This document shows, one piece after another, positions 1 through 8,369 of a stretch of 64,000 nt of DNA. The position numbers and the translations under genes are program-made. Numbering within the stretch: position 1 is the first letter of the stretch; each line of letters opens with the position of its first letter. The notes beneath the pieces were generated by a model. It searched no databases, had not been told where the DNA came from, and was given only the letters and a program-made list of their open reading frames with translations. Source of the DNA: Deltaproteobacteria bacterium YD0425bin51 (GTDB lineage Bacteria; Desulfobacterota; Desulfobacteria; Desulfobacterales; YD0425bin51); the NCBI GenBank assembly GCA_002753225.1, contig PDZS01000016.1, positions 25,524 through 89,523 of the forward strand, written 5' to 3'.

Positions 1-856
1 AAGAACGTATAAACAGATAGAAAATGGGAACGCAAATAAAAACAACTATATAATTTAAACGGTGAAGAGCTATCCAGCTGACATTTGGAAGTAAATAATA
101 AGAGAAAATTTCACCATTTATTAGATTTTTTATGCTAATTAAAAAGCAAATGATACTAAAATATAATGGACTTAAATCTTTTTTTCTAAGAAAAAAAAGT
201 CCAAAGTGATAAAGTGCCATAATAAAGATACTTCCAAATACTAACAGATCAATTCCGAGATTTTTTTCTCTTAACTCAATAATATCTTTTTCAAGGCCTA
301 ATTTAATTACATCTCTAATACCACCCTTGGGATAATTAAAGTTAGCCACATGCAATATGATTTCAAGTTTGTCATTATCAGGATAAAATACTCGTACATG
401 TGGATGATAACATGGAACATTTTTTTCTTTATTCTTTTCAATAATACCTGAATTACTAATTTTTTTACCATTTACATAAATTGAAAATGTTGTATAAATG
501 CGTAGAAATTTAAAAGCAAGTAACTCTCTATTATTATTATTTAATATTACTTGTAGCCTATATGTCGCATACCCTTCTTTTGGAAGTTTTTTCCCATATA
601 CTTTAACTTTATTCCAAACATCAGGAACATTCATGAACATTGTCATTTCAGGTTTAAGTTTGACAAAATCATCTGATGTTAAAAGTTCATTCCAATAAAA
701 TTCCCATTCACCTGAAAGATCAACTATTCCTTTTTCTTTAAAATTCCAACTTGTAAGATTTAAAATACCTTTTACTGCTTTTGGACAGAATGTTGGAGAA
801 GGAGTGCAGGAAATAAAAAATAAAATAAACAAAATGAGTAATTTTTTTAAGTTCAT
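1..856 (-). CDS. 7TM-DISM-type membrane sensor, partial (C-terminus outside window)
   Basis: This reading frame has no stop and runs off the left edge, leaving 285 codons. It starts with a lipoprotein-like signal (MNLKKLLILF then a Cys near residue 21). A periplasmic beta-rich domain of about 200 residues follows, with the motif LSGEWEFYW and then FMNVPDVW, as in the sugar-binding-like domain of 7TMR-DISM receptors. Hydrophobic helices begin at about residue 215 and continue to the edge, matching the start of a 7TM-DISM domain. These receptors usually carry a kinase, cyclase or phosphatase output, which would lie outside the window. The ATG overlaps the stop of the upstream DUF523 gene (ATGA), so the two are probably translationally coupled. 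The periplasmic binding proteins upstream on the same strand are possible ligand partners (inference). Confidence 0.75.
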   Translation of the reverse strand, partial: MNLKKLLILFILFFISCTPSPTFCPKAVKGILNLTSWNFKEKGIVDLSGEWEFYWNELLTSDDFVKLKPEMTMFMNVPDVWNKVKVYGKKLPKEGYATYRLQVILNNNNRELLAFKFLRIYTTFSIYVNGKKISNSGIIEKNKEKNVPCYHPHVRVFYPDNDKLEIILHVANFNYPKGGIRDVIKLGLEKDIIELREKNLGIDLLVFGSIFIMALYHFGLFFLRKKDLSPLYFSIICFLISIKNLINGEIFSYYLLPNVSWIALHRLNYIVVFICVPIFYLFIRS

Positions 857-1296
857 TTATTTATTATTTTTTGAATAAAATTTTCCATAACTTTTTGATC
901 TCTAAGCGTTGATTCAGTTTCAATAGGAAGAAATGGAAAATATTCCATAAATATACGTAAGAAAATCCCATCTTTTCCACAACTTGGTGACATACTCTTA
1001 AAAATAAATCCGCAAATATTTTCTGAATTAAGTTCAATTAAACGGCTTTTAGCCCAAATGTTTATTCTATCTGTATAGTCTATTTGGGTATGTTTGGCTA
1101 TAAGACGATTTCCAATAATTATAAAAGGTTCTCTTGGTATTCCAAATCCAGATTCTACTTCAGGGCATACAGGAATATATTGTATGTTATAATCAATCAA
1201 CATCTCTAATAAATATGAATCTTTTTTATCAAGTCCATTATAACGAACTTTATATCCAGCAAGACATGAAGAAATTCCTATTTTGATTTGAGACAT
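853..1296 (-). CDS. DUF523/TudS-family [4Fe-4S] thiouracil desulfidase-like protein
   Basis: The 147-residue protein shows the DUF523 signature: SSCLAGYKVRYNG (Cys11), VCPEVESGFGIPREP (Cys44) and FKSMSPSCGKDG (Cys106). In TudS these three cysteines hold a [4Fe-4S] cluster that removes sulfur from thiouracil compounds. That activity is known for the family and has not been shown for this copy. I placed the start at the internal ATG (1296), two bases after the stop of the upstream binding-protein gene, because the family begins just before the first cysteine; the in-frame upstream ATG would lie inside that gene. Its stop overlaps the DISM sensor start by ATGA, so it sits between a binding protein and a receptor in one transcript. 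No strong ribosome binding site is visible, which fits coupling. Confidence 0.82.
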   Translation of the reverse strand: MSQIKIGISSCLAGYKVRYNGLDKKDSYLLEMLIDYNIQYIPVCPEVESGFGIPREPFIIIGNRLIAKHTQIDYTDRINIWAKSRLIELNSENICGFIFKSMSPSCGKDGIFLRIFMEYFPFLPIETESTLRDQKVMENFIQKIINK

Positions 1297-1297
1297 A

Positions 1298-2491
1298 TTA
1301 ATAATTATCCACACGTATCCAGTCTGATAATTGTTTAATCTCTCCATTTTTTTCGCATTGAATCAAACTCGATTCTCTAGAAACCCATCTAGATTTGGGA
1401 TCATTTGCATTAAATTGTTCAAATGTCCCTGTGTTTAAGACTCCTTTAAATTCTTTTAAATTTTCCATTTCTTTTATAAGCCGCTCTCTTGTTAAATCAC
1501 AGTTACATCTTTTTAATGCTTCAACAAAAGGCTCTAAGATACCTATTCCATATTGGTAATTTAAAGACCATTCTTCACCAGCTTCAGCATATTTGCTAAA
1601 AGCATCTTTATATTTTTTAAGAAGGGGAGTTTCCGCTAAATCAGCTTGGCTTGTTGTAATCATACCTTCCCAGAGACCTCTGCTTATTTTATACAAAAGA
1701 GGAAAATCAGAAAAAGAATTTGCTCCCATCCATTGGGGAAAATATTCCATCTCTTTTGCTGCTTTAAGTAAACGAAGAGCTGCAAAAGGTGTCATAAATA
1801 AAAGAACTGCTTCAGCATCAGCTTCTTTTAGTTTTAGAGCATAAGGTTTCATTTGAGATTCTTTAGCTTCAACTGGGAGTTTGCTCACTAATTCAGCATT
1901 ATGATGGCGTTTCATTTCATCAATTGCACCTTCTAAAGCAAATCTGCCATAGCCATCATCTTGATAAACAATGGCAATTCTTTTTTTCTTCATGGTTTCA
2001 AAGGCATATTTGCAAAGAATTTTAGCTTCCATCCTATAAAAAGGATAAAATGTGATTAAAAGGTATTGTTTAGGGGGATCAATTAGCTCCTTAGCACCTG
2101 AGAAAGGAGATATCCATAAGACTTTTTTATTCATTAAATAGTCCATAACAGCAAGTGATGTAGCTGTACCAACTCCTCCTACCCATGCAAAAATACCAAT
2201 ATTTTCTTGTAAATTTTTCACACCTGCCTTAGTCATTGCAGGATTATAGCCATCATCAAACATTCTGTATATAATTTTTTTACCGCATATTCCCCCTTCT
2301 TCATTGACAATTTTAAATAGGAGGTCAGCGCCTTTAACTACTGCACCCCATGCAGCAGCAGGTCCTGATAATGGTCCGAATTGAGCTATTCTAATTTCAG
2401 TATCTGTTATTCCTTCTTCTGACCTTGCTACAAATGATTGCAAAGCAAAAAATAATACGATACCTAATAATAGAATGTTATTCTTTATCAT
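1298..2491 (-). CDS. LivJ-like periplasmic binding protein (Peripla_BP_6), copy 1
   Basis: This 397-residue protein has a signal peptide (MIKNNILLLGIVLFFAL...) and a type 1 periplasmic-binding fold typical of branched-chain amino acid or amide ABC systems: TEIRIAQFGPLSGPAAAWG, NEEGGICGKKI, FAWVGGVGTATSLAV, IAIVYQDDGYGR. The start at 2491 follows a good AGGAGG site; the longer in-frame version would include the terminator hairpin. A clear paralogue lies at 55155-56327, with long identical blocks such as TDTEIRIAQFGPLSGPA. Neither copy has a permease or ATPase gene nearby. Here it is followed by DUF523 and a DISM receptor, so a sensory role is as plausible as transport. The ligand is unknown. 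Confidence 0.88.
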   Translation of the reverse strand: MIKNNILLLGIVLFFALQSFVARSEEGITDTEIRIAQFGPLSGPAAAWGAVVKGADLLFKIVNEEGGICGKKIIYRMFDDGYNPAMTKAGVKNLQENIGIFAWVGGVGTATSLAVMDYLMNKKVLWISPFSGAKELIDPPKQYLLITFYPFYRMEAKILCKYAFETMKKKRIAIVYQDDGYGRFALEGAIDEMKRHHNAELVSKLPVEAKESQMKPYALKLKEADAEAVLLFMTPFAALRLLKAAKEMEYFPQWMGANSFSDFPLLYKISRGLWEGMITTSQADLAETPLLKKYKDAFSKYAEAGEEWSLNYQYGIGILEPFVEALKRCNCDLTRERLIKEMENLKEFKGVLNTGTFEQFNANDPKSRWVSRESSLIQCEKNGEIKQLSDWIRVDNY

Positions 2492-2508
2492 CTTGCCTCC
2501 TACAAAAA

Positions 2509-2540
2509 ATAAAAGGGGTATGGAACTACCCCTTTTATAA
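2509..2540 (-). terminator. Rho-independent terminator between two binding-protein genes
   Basis: AAAAGGGGTA (2511-2520) pairs perfectly with TACCCCTTTT (2527-2536) around a six-base loop. On the minus strand the stem is followed by TTTTATTTTTTG. It lies just after the stop of the SBP_3 gene (2567) and just before the ribosome binding site of the LivJ-like gene. It would end or attenuate transcription between them. Confidence 0.75.
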
Positions 2541-2566
2541 CAAAAAATTCTTATTAAAAACAAAAC

Positions 2567-3319
2567 TTATTTAAGATATTTATCAGTTATTTTCTTATAT
2601 TCTTCTTTTTCCTTGAATGCTTTAAAATTCTTATTAAATTCATCTACTATTTTTTTTATGTCTGGATTTTTTGAAGCTTTGGCAAATGCTACGTAATACA
2701 TTTTTTCAACGATAGGCTTTTCAATATAGGTTATGGCATCAGCAAAACCTAGCTTTTTCAATAGAGATATTCCATTTGCAAGTTCACATGGGAAATAATT
2801 AAATCTAGCTTTTTCTAGCTTTTTAAAATTTTCCTCATCAGAACTAGCCTCATCAGAGTTTTTCTGCTCTTTCAAAAATTTCATTAAATCATCGCTATAA
2901 GTATAACCTCTTGTAATACCTATAGTATGACCTTTAAGATCATCAAAAGAATTAAATTTCAATTTGTCTTTATCTGCTTTGCGAATAAAAAACACATAAG
3001 TGGAAGGATGGAGTGGGGTTTCAGGATAATAAAGAAATTCTTCCCTTTCTGCTTTCTTTGATACAGAATAAAGAACATCAGCTTCCCCTCCTTTTGCCAT
3101 AGCTTCAGCCCTTTTCCATGGAACAAATTCTACCTTATATTCTATTTTCATCTCTTTTAAAACTGCGTCAATAAGCTCAGTAGCTAGACCTGCTGGTTTT
3201 CCATTTTCCAGCATTTCATAGGGGGGCCAATCAGTTGCAAAAATTTTTAATGGTTCTGCAAAACTTATACAAGGTAACAAACAAATGATTCCAATTAAAA
3301 GCAAAAATTTTTTACTCAT
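2567..3319 (-). CDS. Periplasmic substrate-binding protein, amino-acid type (SBP_bac_3)
   Basis: The 250-residue protein has a signal peptide ending near CISFAEP. The mature part has the type 2 periplasmic-binding fold of polar amino acid binding proteins: LKIFATDWPPYEM, GLATELIDAVLKEM, ADVLYSVSKKAERE, GHTIGITRGYTYSDD. No transporter gene is adjacent. Many Desulfobacterota carry stand-alone SBP_3 proteins beside sensors, so a sensory role is possible. The start is preceded by TGGAGG. A strong hairpin terminator separates it from the LivJ-like gene downstream, so the two may be expressed at different levels. Confidence 0.9.
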   Translation of the reverse strand: MSKKFLLLIGIICLLPCISFAEPLKIFATDWPPYEMLENGKPAGLATELIDAVLKEMKIEYKVEFVPWKRAEAMAKGGEADVLYSVSKKAEREEFLYYPETPLHPSTYVFFIRKADKDKLKFNSFDDLKGHTIGITRGYTYSDDLMKFLKEQKNSDEASSDEENFKKLEKARFNYFPCELANGISLLKKLGFADAITYIEKPIVEKMYYVAFAKASKNPDIKKIVDEFNKNFKAFKEKEEYKKITDKYLK

Positions 3320-3357
3320 TTTTTATTCCTCCATATGTTTTTATTGTTAGTTTTTGT

Positions 3358-3609
3358 TTATCCATTTTTAAGGATGGAAAAACTATCATACATTTCTTTT
3401 AATAATACAACAAAATTTTGCATCTCTTGCTGAAGTTCAATTAAATTAGCTTCCATCATTAACTGAAGAACTGCCATACGATTTTCAAAAGTTACAGCCC
3501 CATCCATAAGTCTTTCAATTTCTTTTTGATATTTAACTTTTTCTGGATTATTTTGAATTAAAATTTCCAGTTGATATAAAGCTAAATTTAGTATTTCTTC
3601 TTCATTCAT
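3358..3609 (-). CDS. Small hypothetical helical protein (83 aa)
   Basis: I do not recognise this protein. From the ATG at 3609 it is 83 residues long, acidic, apparently all helical (MNEEEILNLALYQLEIL...) and without a signal peptide. I preferred this start because it lies four bases after the stop of the upstream gene; the in-frame upstream start adds a hydrophobic stretch that is really the end of that gene. It is the last gene of a minus-strand set with the FmdB-type zinc ribbon and the 109-residue protein, so the three probably share a function. Confidence 0.6.
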   Translation of the reverse strand: MNEEEILNLALYQLEILIQNNPEKVKYQKEIERLMDGAVTFENRMAVLQLMMEANLIELQQEMQNFVVLLKEMYDSFSILKNG

Positions 3610-3613
3610 GTAG

Positions 3614-3943
3614 TTAAATATCTTCAATAAGAAAAGGAATACATCGAACCCCAACACTCATTTTTTTAATCCAAAATCTTGCCATTGTAACTACTTCTCC
3701 TTCCACATTAACTAAATTAGGAAGTTCTTCAACATAAGAAATATCATCTGTTTTAAATTCGTAATAAAAGGTATTTTTGCTGTATGGCTCTGCAACTAAA
3801 ATAATTTTTTCAGGATCATATGGATGTTTTTGTGGTGAACCTGAAAATGCGATATGGGTTTCTTTTAAAATTTTTAGATTTGGTGGTCTTTTGTAAGATT
3901 GTATTTCAAAGTTATTATTCTGCTGTAGTAATAATTTTAACAT
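3614..3943 (-). CDS. Conserved hypothetical protein (109 aa), middle gene of FmdB operon
   Basis: The protein is soluble, with a well-defined core: IQSYKRPPNLKILKETHIAFSG, HPYDPEKIILVAEPYS, FYYEFKTDDISYVEELPN, MARFWIKKMSVGVRCIPF. From memory, similar small proteins in sulfate reducers are sometimes labelled 'inorganic pyrophosphatase Ppa', but I see none of the clustered Asp residues of a real pyrophosphatase, so I do not assign that activity. The start follows AAAGGGGGAA. It lies 15 bases after the FmdB gene and four bases before the 83-residue gene. Confidence 0.65.
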   Translation of the reverse strand: MLKLLLQQNNNFEIQSYKRPPNLKILKETHIAFSGSPQKHPYDPEKIILVAEPYSKNTFYYEFKTDDISYVEELPNLVNVEGEVVTMARFWIKKMSVGVRCIPFLIEDI

Positions 3944-3958
3944 TATATATTTCCCCCT

Positions 3959-4273
3959 TTAATCAGTTATAATTTTATTTAAATGCGGCATAGTTTCTGG
4001 TTTATCTCTAATCATATAACGGCTTTCATTTCCCCTTGCTGTGACATTTTCATATACACCGTCATCCCTTTTAACTAATTTAGTAAAACCTAAATTGCGA
4101 ATATCTGTGTTTGATTTTGGAGTATTTATATAAGTATAGGAAATAAGTTTGCGTACTTCACCTCCGCAAATAGGGCAATGGTTTAAGGCTGAATCAGTAA
4201 TTGACTGTTTTATTTCAAACTCTTTGCCTATAGAGCAGGGTGTATTGATATGGCAATATTCATAAATTGGCAT
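3959..4273 (-). CDS. FmdB-family zinc ribbon protein
   Basis: The 104-residue protein begins with the family's MPIYEY motif and has two cysteine pairs suited to one zinc: Cys7/Cys13 (spaced by five residues rather than the usual two) and CPIC at 33-36. The family was named for a putative regulator of formamidase/amidase genes, but most members have unknown roles. The C-terminal half (residues 45-104) is polar and has no recognisable domain. The ribosome binding site is AAAGGAGG. It heads a three-gene operon and is divergent from the methyltransferase across about 110 bp that must hold both promoters. Confidence 0.82.
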   Translation of the reverse strand: MPIYEYCHINTPCSIGKEFEIKQSITDSALNHCPICGGEVRKLISYTYINTPKSNTDIRNLGFTKLVKRDDGVYENVTARGNESRYMIRDKPETMPHLNKIITD

Positions 4274-4384
4274 TGAAATCTTACCTCCTTTGTTATAAAA
4301 CTAAAAATGATATCTAACTATGTCCGTTTATTCAATTTTTTTCAAGAAATTTTTGAAAAATTAAATTTAGGAGGAAAAAATAAT

Positions 4385-5398
4385 ATGAATGTAAATGAAT
4401 GGAACCCGCCCAAATTACTAGAATTATCTGGAAGTTACTGGAAGACATGCACGCTTCATGCAGGAGTTAAGCTTAATATCTTTACAATAATTGGAAACAA
4501 TTCTCACACCGTTCATGAGATTTCTATAAAATTAAATACATCTGAAGATGCTACTTTAAGGCTCCTTAATGCATTGGTTGCAATGAATCTTTTAATTAAA
4601 AATGGAAATAAATATGAAAACACAGAAGCATCTAAAACTTTTCTTTCAAAAGATTCTCCTAAATATATAGGCTATATTATTATGCACCATCATCACTTAT
4701 TGCCGTCATGGGCTCAGTTAGATTTATCTATTAAATCAGGTAAGCCTATAAGAAATAGAAGCACTGGCGATATAACTCAGGAACAGCGTGAAAGCTTTTT
4801 GATGGGTATGTTTAATATAGCAATGAATCTTGCCCCAATAATTGTAAAAGAAATTGATTTAAAAGGGAAAACACATTTATTAGATCTAGGAGGTGGTCCT
4901 GGAACATATGCAATACATTTTTGTTTAGCAAATCCTTCTCTTAAAGCAACTGTATATGATCTTCCAACAACAGAGCCTTTTTTTAAAGAAACCGTTAAAA
5001 AATTTGGTTTGTCTGACCGAATAAATTTTATTTCTGGTAATTATGTTAAAGACAAAGAGATTTTTGGGAAGTATGACGCAGTTTGGATTTCTCATATACT
5101 TCATGGAGAAAGCTATGATACATGTTTACAGATTTTAAAAAAAGCATCAGAAACTCTTAACAACGGGGCAATGGTTATGATTCATGAGTTTATCTTGAAT
5201 AATACATTAGATTCGCCTCTGCATCCTGCACTTTTTTCTTTGAATATGCTGTTAGGAACAGAAGGGGGAAGGTCTTATTCAGAGGGTGAACTAATGGATA
5301 TGCTTAAATCTTGCGGTTTAATAGAAATTTTTAGACATCCATTTAAAGGACCAATGGATTCAGGTATTGTTATGGGAATAATAAAATCTGAAATATGA
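4385..5398 (+). CDS. SAM-dependent O-methyltransferase (Methyltransf_2 type)
   Basis: From the ATG at 4385 (after TTAGGAGGAAAA) the protein has 337 residues. The N-terminal 100 or so residues form a winged-helix dimerisation domain (GVKLNIFTIIG, ATLRLLNALVAMNLL). The Rossmann domain has the SAM motif LLDLGGGPGTYAIHF and a conserved ISHILHGESYDTCLQILKK segment. This is the architecture of hydroxyneurosporene and acetylserotonin-type O-methyltransferases. The substrate is unknown. A long hydrophobic run (MHHHHLLPSWAQL) sits where substrate pockets form. A degraded copy of the last 50 or so bases of this gene lies at about 6080-6133. Confidence 0.86.
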   Translation: MNVNEWNPPKLLELSGSYWKTCTLHAGVKLNIFTIIGNNSHTVHEISIKLNTSEDATLRLLNALVAMNLLIKNGNKYENTEASKTFLSKDSPKYIGYIIMHHHHLLPSWAQLDLSIKSGKPIRNRSTGDITQEQRESFLMGMFNIAMNLAPIIVKEIDLKGKTHLLDLGGGPGTYAIHFCLANPSLKATVYDLPTTEPFFKETVKKFGLSDRINFISGNYVKDKEIFGKYDAVWISHILHGESYDTCLQILKKASETLNNGAMVMIHEFILNNTLDSPLHPALFSLNMLLGTEGGRSYSEGELMDMLKSCGLIEIFRHPFKGPMDSGIVMGIIKSEI

Positions 5399-5499
5399 TA
5401 AAAACTGTTCTGAGGCTAAATAATCCTTAATTTGAGCACGGACAGATCAAGAGTTTGGAATTGAGTGATAGGCTTAAATTTGAGAGAAAGTTAGAACTA

Positions 5500-5742
5500 A
5501 TGAAAACAACAGAATATTTCAAGCATACGAAAAAAAGAACTGATCGTTCAATAATATTGGATGAATGGATTAACCATGTCATCCAACACCCAGAAAAAAT
5601 ACAAATTCAATCTGACGGAAGAATAAGAAAATGGGCATATATTTCTGAGGAGGATAAATTCCTTCGGGTTATCCTATTGGAAGATGAAGAAACTATTCAT
5701 AATGCTTTCTTTGATAGATCATTTAAGGAGAATCGGCAATGA
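5500..5742 (+). CDS. Small protein paired with DUF2283 protein
   Basis: The protein has 80 residues from the ATG at 5500; an in-frame TTG at 5455 would add 15. The body (MKTTEYFKHTKKRTDRSII, then ISEEDKFLRVILLEDEETIHNAFFDRSF) resembles small DUF4258-like proteins that are often encoded just before DUF2283 proteins. Its stop overlaps the next start (ATGA), so the two are co-translated. Such pairs are frequent in mobile or accessory gene pools and are sometimes assumed to be toxin-antitoxin systems, but I see no nuclease signature. The pair sits between the methyltransferase and a degraded repeat of that gene's 3' end. Confidence 0.65.
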   Translation: MKTTEYFKHTKKRTDRSIILDEWINHVIQHPEKIQIQSDGRIRKWAYISEEDKFLRVILLEDEETIHNAFFDRSFKENRQ

Positions 5743-5966
5743 GAGTTAAATATTTTTTAGATACTGATACCGCACTTGTTGAATTCATTGATCATGAAGT
5801 GTTCGAGACAAGAGAAATAAGCGAGAATATTTATTTGGATATTGATAAGCAAGGAAATATTGTAAGTATGACGATCGAACATGCTCGGGCTAATGCACAA
5901 TTACAGGAGTTTTCTTATCATGAAATAGTAAATTACTCGTATGATAAAAAAAGAGCAATTGCATAA
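5739..5966 (+). CDS. DUF2283 domain protein
   Basis: This 75-residue protein has the DUF2283 pattern: MRVKYFLDTDTALVEF, then ISENIYLDIDKQGNIVSMTIEHA. It is soluble and made of short beta strands. The family has no established function and is commonly the second gene of a two-gene unit. It starts in an ATGA overlap with the preceding gene and has no terminator behind it. Downstream sequence to 6158 holds no intact gene. Confidence 0.8.
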   Translation: MRVKYFLDTDTALVEFIDHEVFETREISENIYLDIDKQGNIVSMTIEHARANAQLQEFSYHEIVNYSYDKKRAIA

Positions 5967-6079
5967 GAAAATTATTTGAATTGCGGATTAAACACCGCTA
6001 ACCTTTTAGGCGATGATGGTTCGCTAAACCGCTCGCAAATGGAGCAATGGGGTTGTTTGGAGCAGGAGGTAGATAAAGA

Positions 6080-6150
6080 AATTTATAAACATGCAATTTA
6101 AAAGACCAATGTATTCATCTATTGTTATATGTTATAGGAATATAAATAGG
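6080..6150 (+). pseudogene. Degraded copy of the methyltransferase gene 3' end
   Basis: The bases from AGAAATTTAT (6078) to ATTGTTAT (6128) align with 5329-5372 at the end of the methyltransferase gene, with about seven mismatches and one single-base gap by hand. In one frame it reads KRPMYSSIV, where the intact gene has KGPMDSGIV. The copy has no open frame upstream: the sequence between 5967 and 6078 contains stops and looks less AT-rich (for example near 6000-6075). It is either the relic of a tandem paralogue or a partial duplication made when the DUF2283 pair arrived. Confidence 0.5.
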
Positions 6151-6158
6151 TTTTTAAA

Positions 6159-7418
6159 TTATATCATCTTAGTATTTATAAACATAGATTGATATTTTTC
6201 AGCGACTTCTTTTTGAACTTTACGCCTATTTATATCAATAGCATCATAATTTTTTTCGAGGATATTTATACAATCACCATCTAGCGCTTTTTCATCTTTC
6301 ATATTCTTTAAGATAGATAGCGTTGTCTCAGGAGGTAGTCCTCTGCGATATGGTCTATCTTCAGTAAGGGCTGTAAATACATCAGTGACAGCAATGATCC
6401 GGGAAGGAATGGAAATCTCATTTTCTTTAATCCGAAAAGGATAACCCAATCCGCTTGGTCTTTCATGATGGAATGCAGCCCAAAAAACTATTTCACCAAG
6501 TCCTTTTATTCCATTTAAGATATGATATGTATGATAGGGATGGGATTTAATGATGTTGAATTCAAAATTTGATAACTTACCAGGTTTTTCTAAGATTTCC
6601 TTTGGAACGGAAAGTTTTCCTAAATCATGGAGCCATCCTGCAATTTTTATTTTTATGCAGGTATCAGAATCGAATCCCATCAAAGATGCTAAAATCTCGG
6701 CACTTATCGCTACACCAGTTGAATGAAAGGTGGTAAAGCGGCTCCTAAAATCAATAATTTGATAAAACATCCCTGCAATTTCGAATATGCTTTTATCTTT
6801 TAAGGTCAATTCCTGATCGTAATAAAAATTATATAAATGCTTTGTGATTTGGGGGGATATAAGATCAAACCAGAATGATTCCCTTTTTGATAAAGATAAA
6901 AAAGCTTTCACGAGTTCTGGAGCAAAAATCTGCTCACAGTTTTTTTTGATTAACGTACAAAACATATCCTGCTGGCTAAGTATTTCCTCATGATCATCAA
7001 TTAAACCTCCAACACGCTCAGCAATGTGAAGAATATGAGATGAAATCGGAACGTTCTGATCTTTAAAACAGACTCCTTGACCATTTTGCCAAGGCACATG
7101 ATGATAGCGGATTATATTTGCTGCATCAATTAGAGGCTCATATTCTCGAATCAATTGATATCCGATTTCAGAATGAATATGTGGATTGGTAAAATCATAG
7201 TAAAATTCATCCAGACTCTCATCCAAGGATAACGCTCCTGAATCATGGAGCATTCCAGCAAGAATAAGATCGTTTATCATTTTGTTGTTAAATCCGATTT
7301 CCTTACCAATTTGCATTGCGATAAAAGCAACCCTGTGGTGATGATCCATAAGGATTGGAGAAACCAAATCAATAGCTAAAGATAACCCATTTACAATATC
7401 AAATAATTTGATATTCAT
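6159..7418 (-). CDS. Double HD-domain protein with HD-GYP c-di-GMP phosphodiesterase domain
   Basis: The 419-residue cytoplasmic protein has two HD domains. The first (about residues 20-160) has HHHR at 26-29, LHDSG and RYHHVPW. The second (about 235-395) is a full HD-GYP domain: HSTGVAISAEILA, AGWLHDLGKLSVP, SHPYHTYHIL, HHERPSGLGYP and DVFTALTEDRPYR. HD-GYP enzymes hydrolyse cyclic di-GMP. No separate sensor domain is visible; the N-terminal HD domain may play that part. It is monocistronic and divergent from the triad operon at 7568. A GGDEF cyclase lies at 53389, so both halves of c-di-GMP turnover occur in this window. Confidence 0.9.
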   Translation of the reverse strand: MNIKLFDIVNGLSLAIDLVSPILMDHHHRVAFIAMQIGKEIGFNNKMINDLILAGMLHDSGALSLDESLDEFYYDFTNPHIHSEIGYQLIREYEPLIDAANIIRYHHVPWQNGQGVCFKDQNVPISSHILHIAERVGGLIDDHEEILSQQDMFCTLIKKNCEQIFAPELVKAFLSLSKRESFWFDLISPQITKHLYNFYYDQELTLKDKSIFEIAGMFYQIIDFRSRFTTFHSTGVAISAEILASLMGFDSDTCIKIKIAGWLHDLGKLSVPKEILEKPGKLSNFEFNIIKSHPYHTYHILNGIKGLGEIVFWAAFHHERPSGLGYPFRIKENEISIPSRIIAVTDVFTALTEDRPYRRGLPPETTLSILKNMKDEKALDGDCINILEKNYDAIDINRRKVQKEVAEKYQSMFINTKMI

Positions 7419-7567
7419 ACAATTTTATCCTTGTTGGTATTTATTTTTTAGAATATATGTAATATATATAAAATATATTGGTATTGAACTCAACCATAAA
7501 AATCATCAATGCTTTAAAATTTAAAATTATTTCCACACAATAAATGTGAGGGTATTTGGAGGGTATT

Positions 7568-8359
7568 ATGAAAGTTGAACTTTTAATTATAGATCCACAA
7601 AATGATTTTTGTAATTCAAAAGGAGCGTTATATGTACCTGGAGCTGATAAAGACATGAATAGGCTTGCAATAATGATTGAAAGATTAATAGATAAAATTG
7701 ATGATATTCACGTAACATTAGATAGTCATCATTATATTGATATTGCTCATCCTATTTATTGGATAGATTCAAATGGAAAACATCCAAAGGTCTTTACTAT
7801 TATATCAGAAAGCGATGTAAAAGATGGTAAATGGAGGACATATAATCCAAGCTATCAGAAGAGAGCAGAGGAATATGTTACTAATTTGCGTGTAAGCAAT
7901 CGTTATCAATTATGTATATGGCCCCCTCATTGTTTAATTGGAAGCTGGGGATATCAGGTGGAGATAAGATTGTTTCAAGCTTTACTGCAGTGGGAAAAAA
8001 CTTTTGCAATGGTTGATTATGTTACTAAAGGCTCTAATCCCTATACAGAACATTATTCAGCAGTTCAAGCTGATGTTCCTGATCCCTGCGATCCTAGCAC
8101 AATGCTTAATACCAGATTAATTGAGACACTGGAAAATGCAGATATTGTGGTTTTGTGTGGTGAAGCATCAAGCCACTGTGTTGCTAACACTGTTATGGAT
8201 ATTGCTAATAAATTTGGGGAAGAAAATATTAAAAAAATGGTATTGCTTGAAGATGCAACTAGTCCAGTTCCAGGATTTGAGAATCTATCTTCAGATTTTA
8301 TTCAAAAGATGAAGGGAAGGGGTATGAAGATTTCAAACACTAGAGATTTTCTAAAATAA
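7568..8359 (+). CDS. Cysteine hydrolase, isochorismatase/nicotinamidase superfamily
   Basis: From the ATG at 7568 (after TTGGAGGGTATT) the protein has 263 residues. It shows the triad of the superfamily: Asp in LIIDPQNDFC, Lys in DYVTKGSNP and Cys in CGEASSHCVANTV. The family hydrolyses amides such as nicotinamide or N-carbamoyl compounds, or enol ethers such as isochorismate. At 263 residues it is longer than typical nicotinamidases, with an extra central segment (about residues 50-115, including HPIYWIDSNGKHP). It is the first gene of the operon with the vWA/PP2C/kinase triad, 10 bases upstream of the vWA gene. An NAD-salvage or nucleotide-signalling link is possible but unproven. Confidence 0.87.
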   Translation: MKVELLIIDPQNDFCNSKGALYVPGADKDMNRLAIMIERLIDKIDDIHVTLDSHHYIDIAHPIYWIDSNGKHPKVFTIISESDVKDGKWRTYNPSYQKRAEEYVTNLRVSNRYQLCIWPPHCLIGSWGYQVEIRLFQALLQWEKTFAMVDYVTKGSNPYTEHYSAVQADVPDPCDPSTMLNTRLIETLENADIVVLCGEASSHCVANTVMDIANKFGEENIKKMVLLEDATSPVPGFENLSSDFIQKMKGRGMKISNTRDFLK

Positions 8360-8369
8360 GGAGAAAAAT

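Noticed and set aside
5500..5966. Toxin-antitoxin system
   Set aside because: The two small coupled genes fit the pattern in size, but I see no toxin fold or nuclease residues and no DNA-binding antitoxin domain. DUF2283 pairs have no proven toxin activity.
5967..6078. Integron attC-like recombination site near the DUF2283 pair
   Set aside because: GC-richer sequence with short inverted bits (GCGG/CCGC) is present, but the core sites do not fit the RYYYAAC/GTTRRRY pattern.
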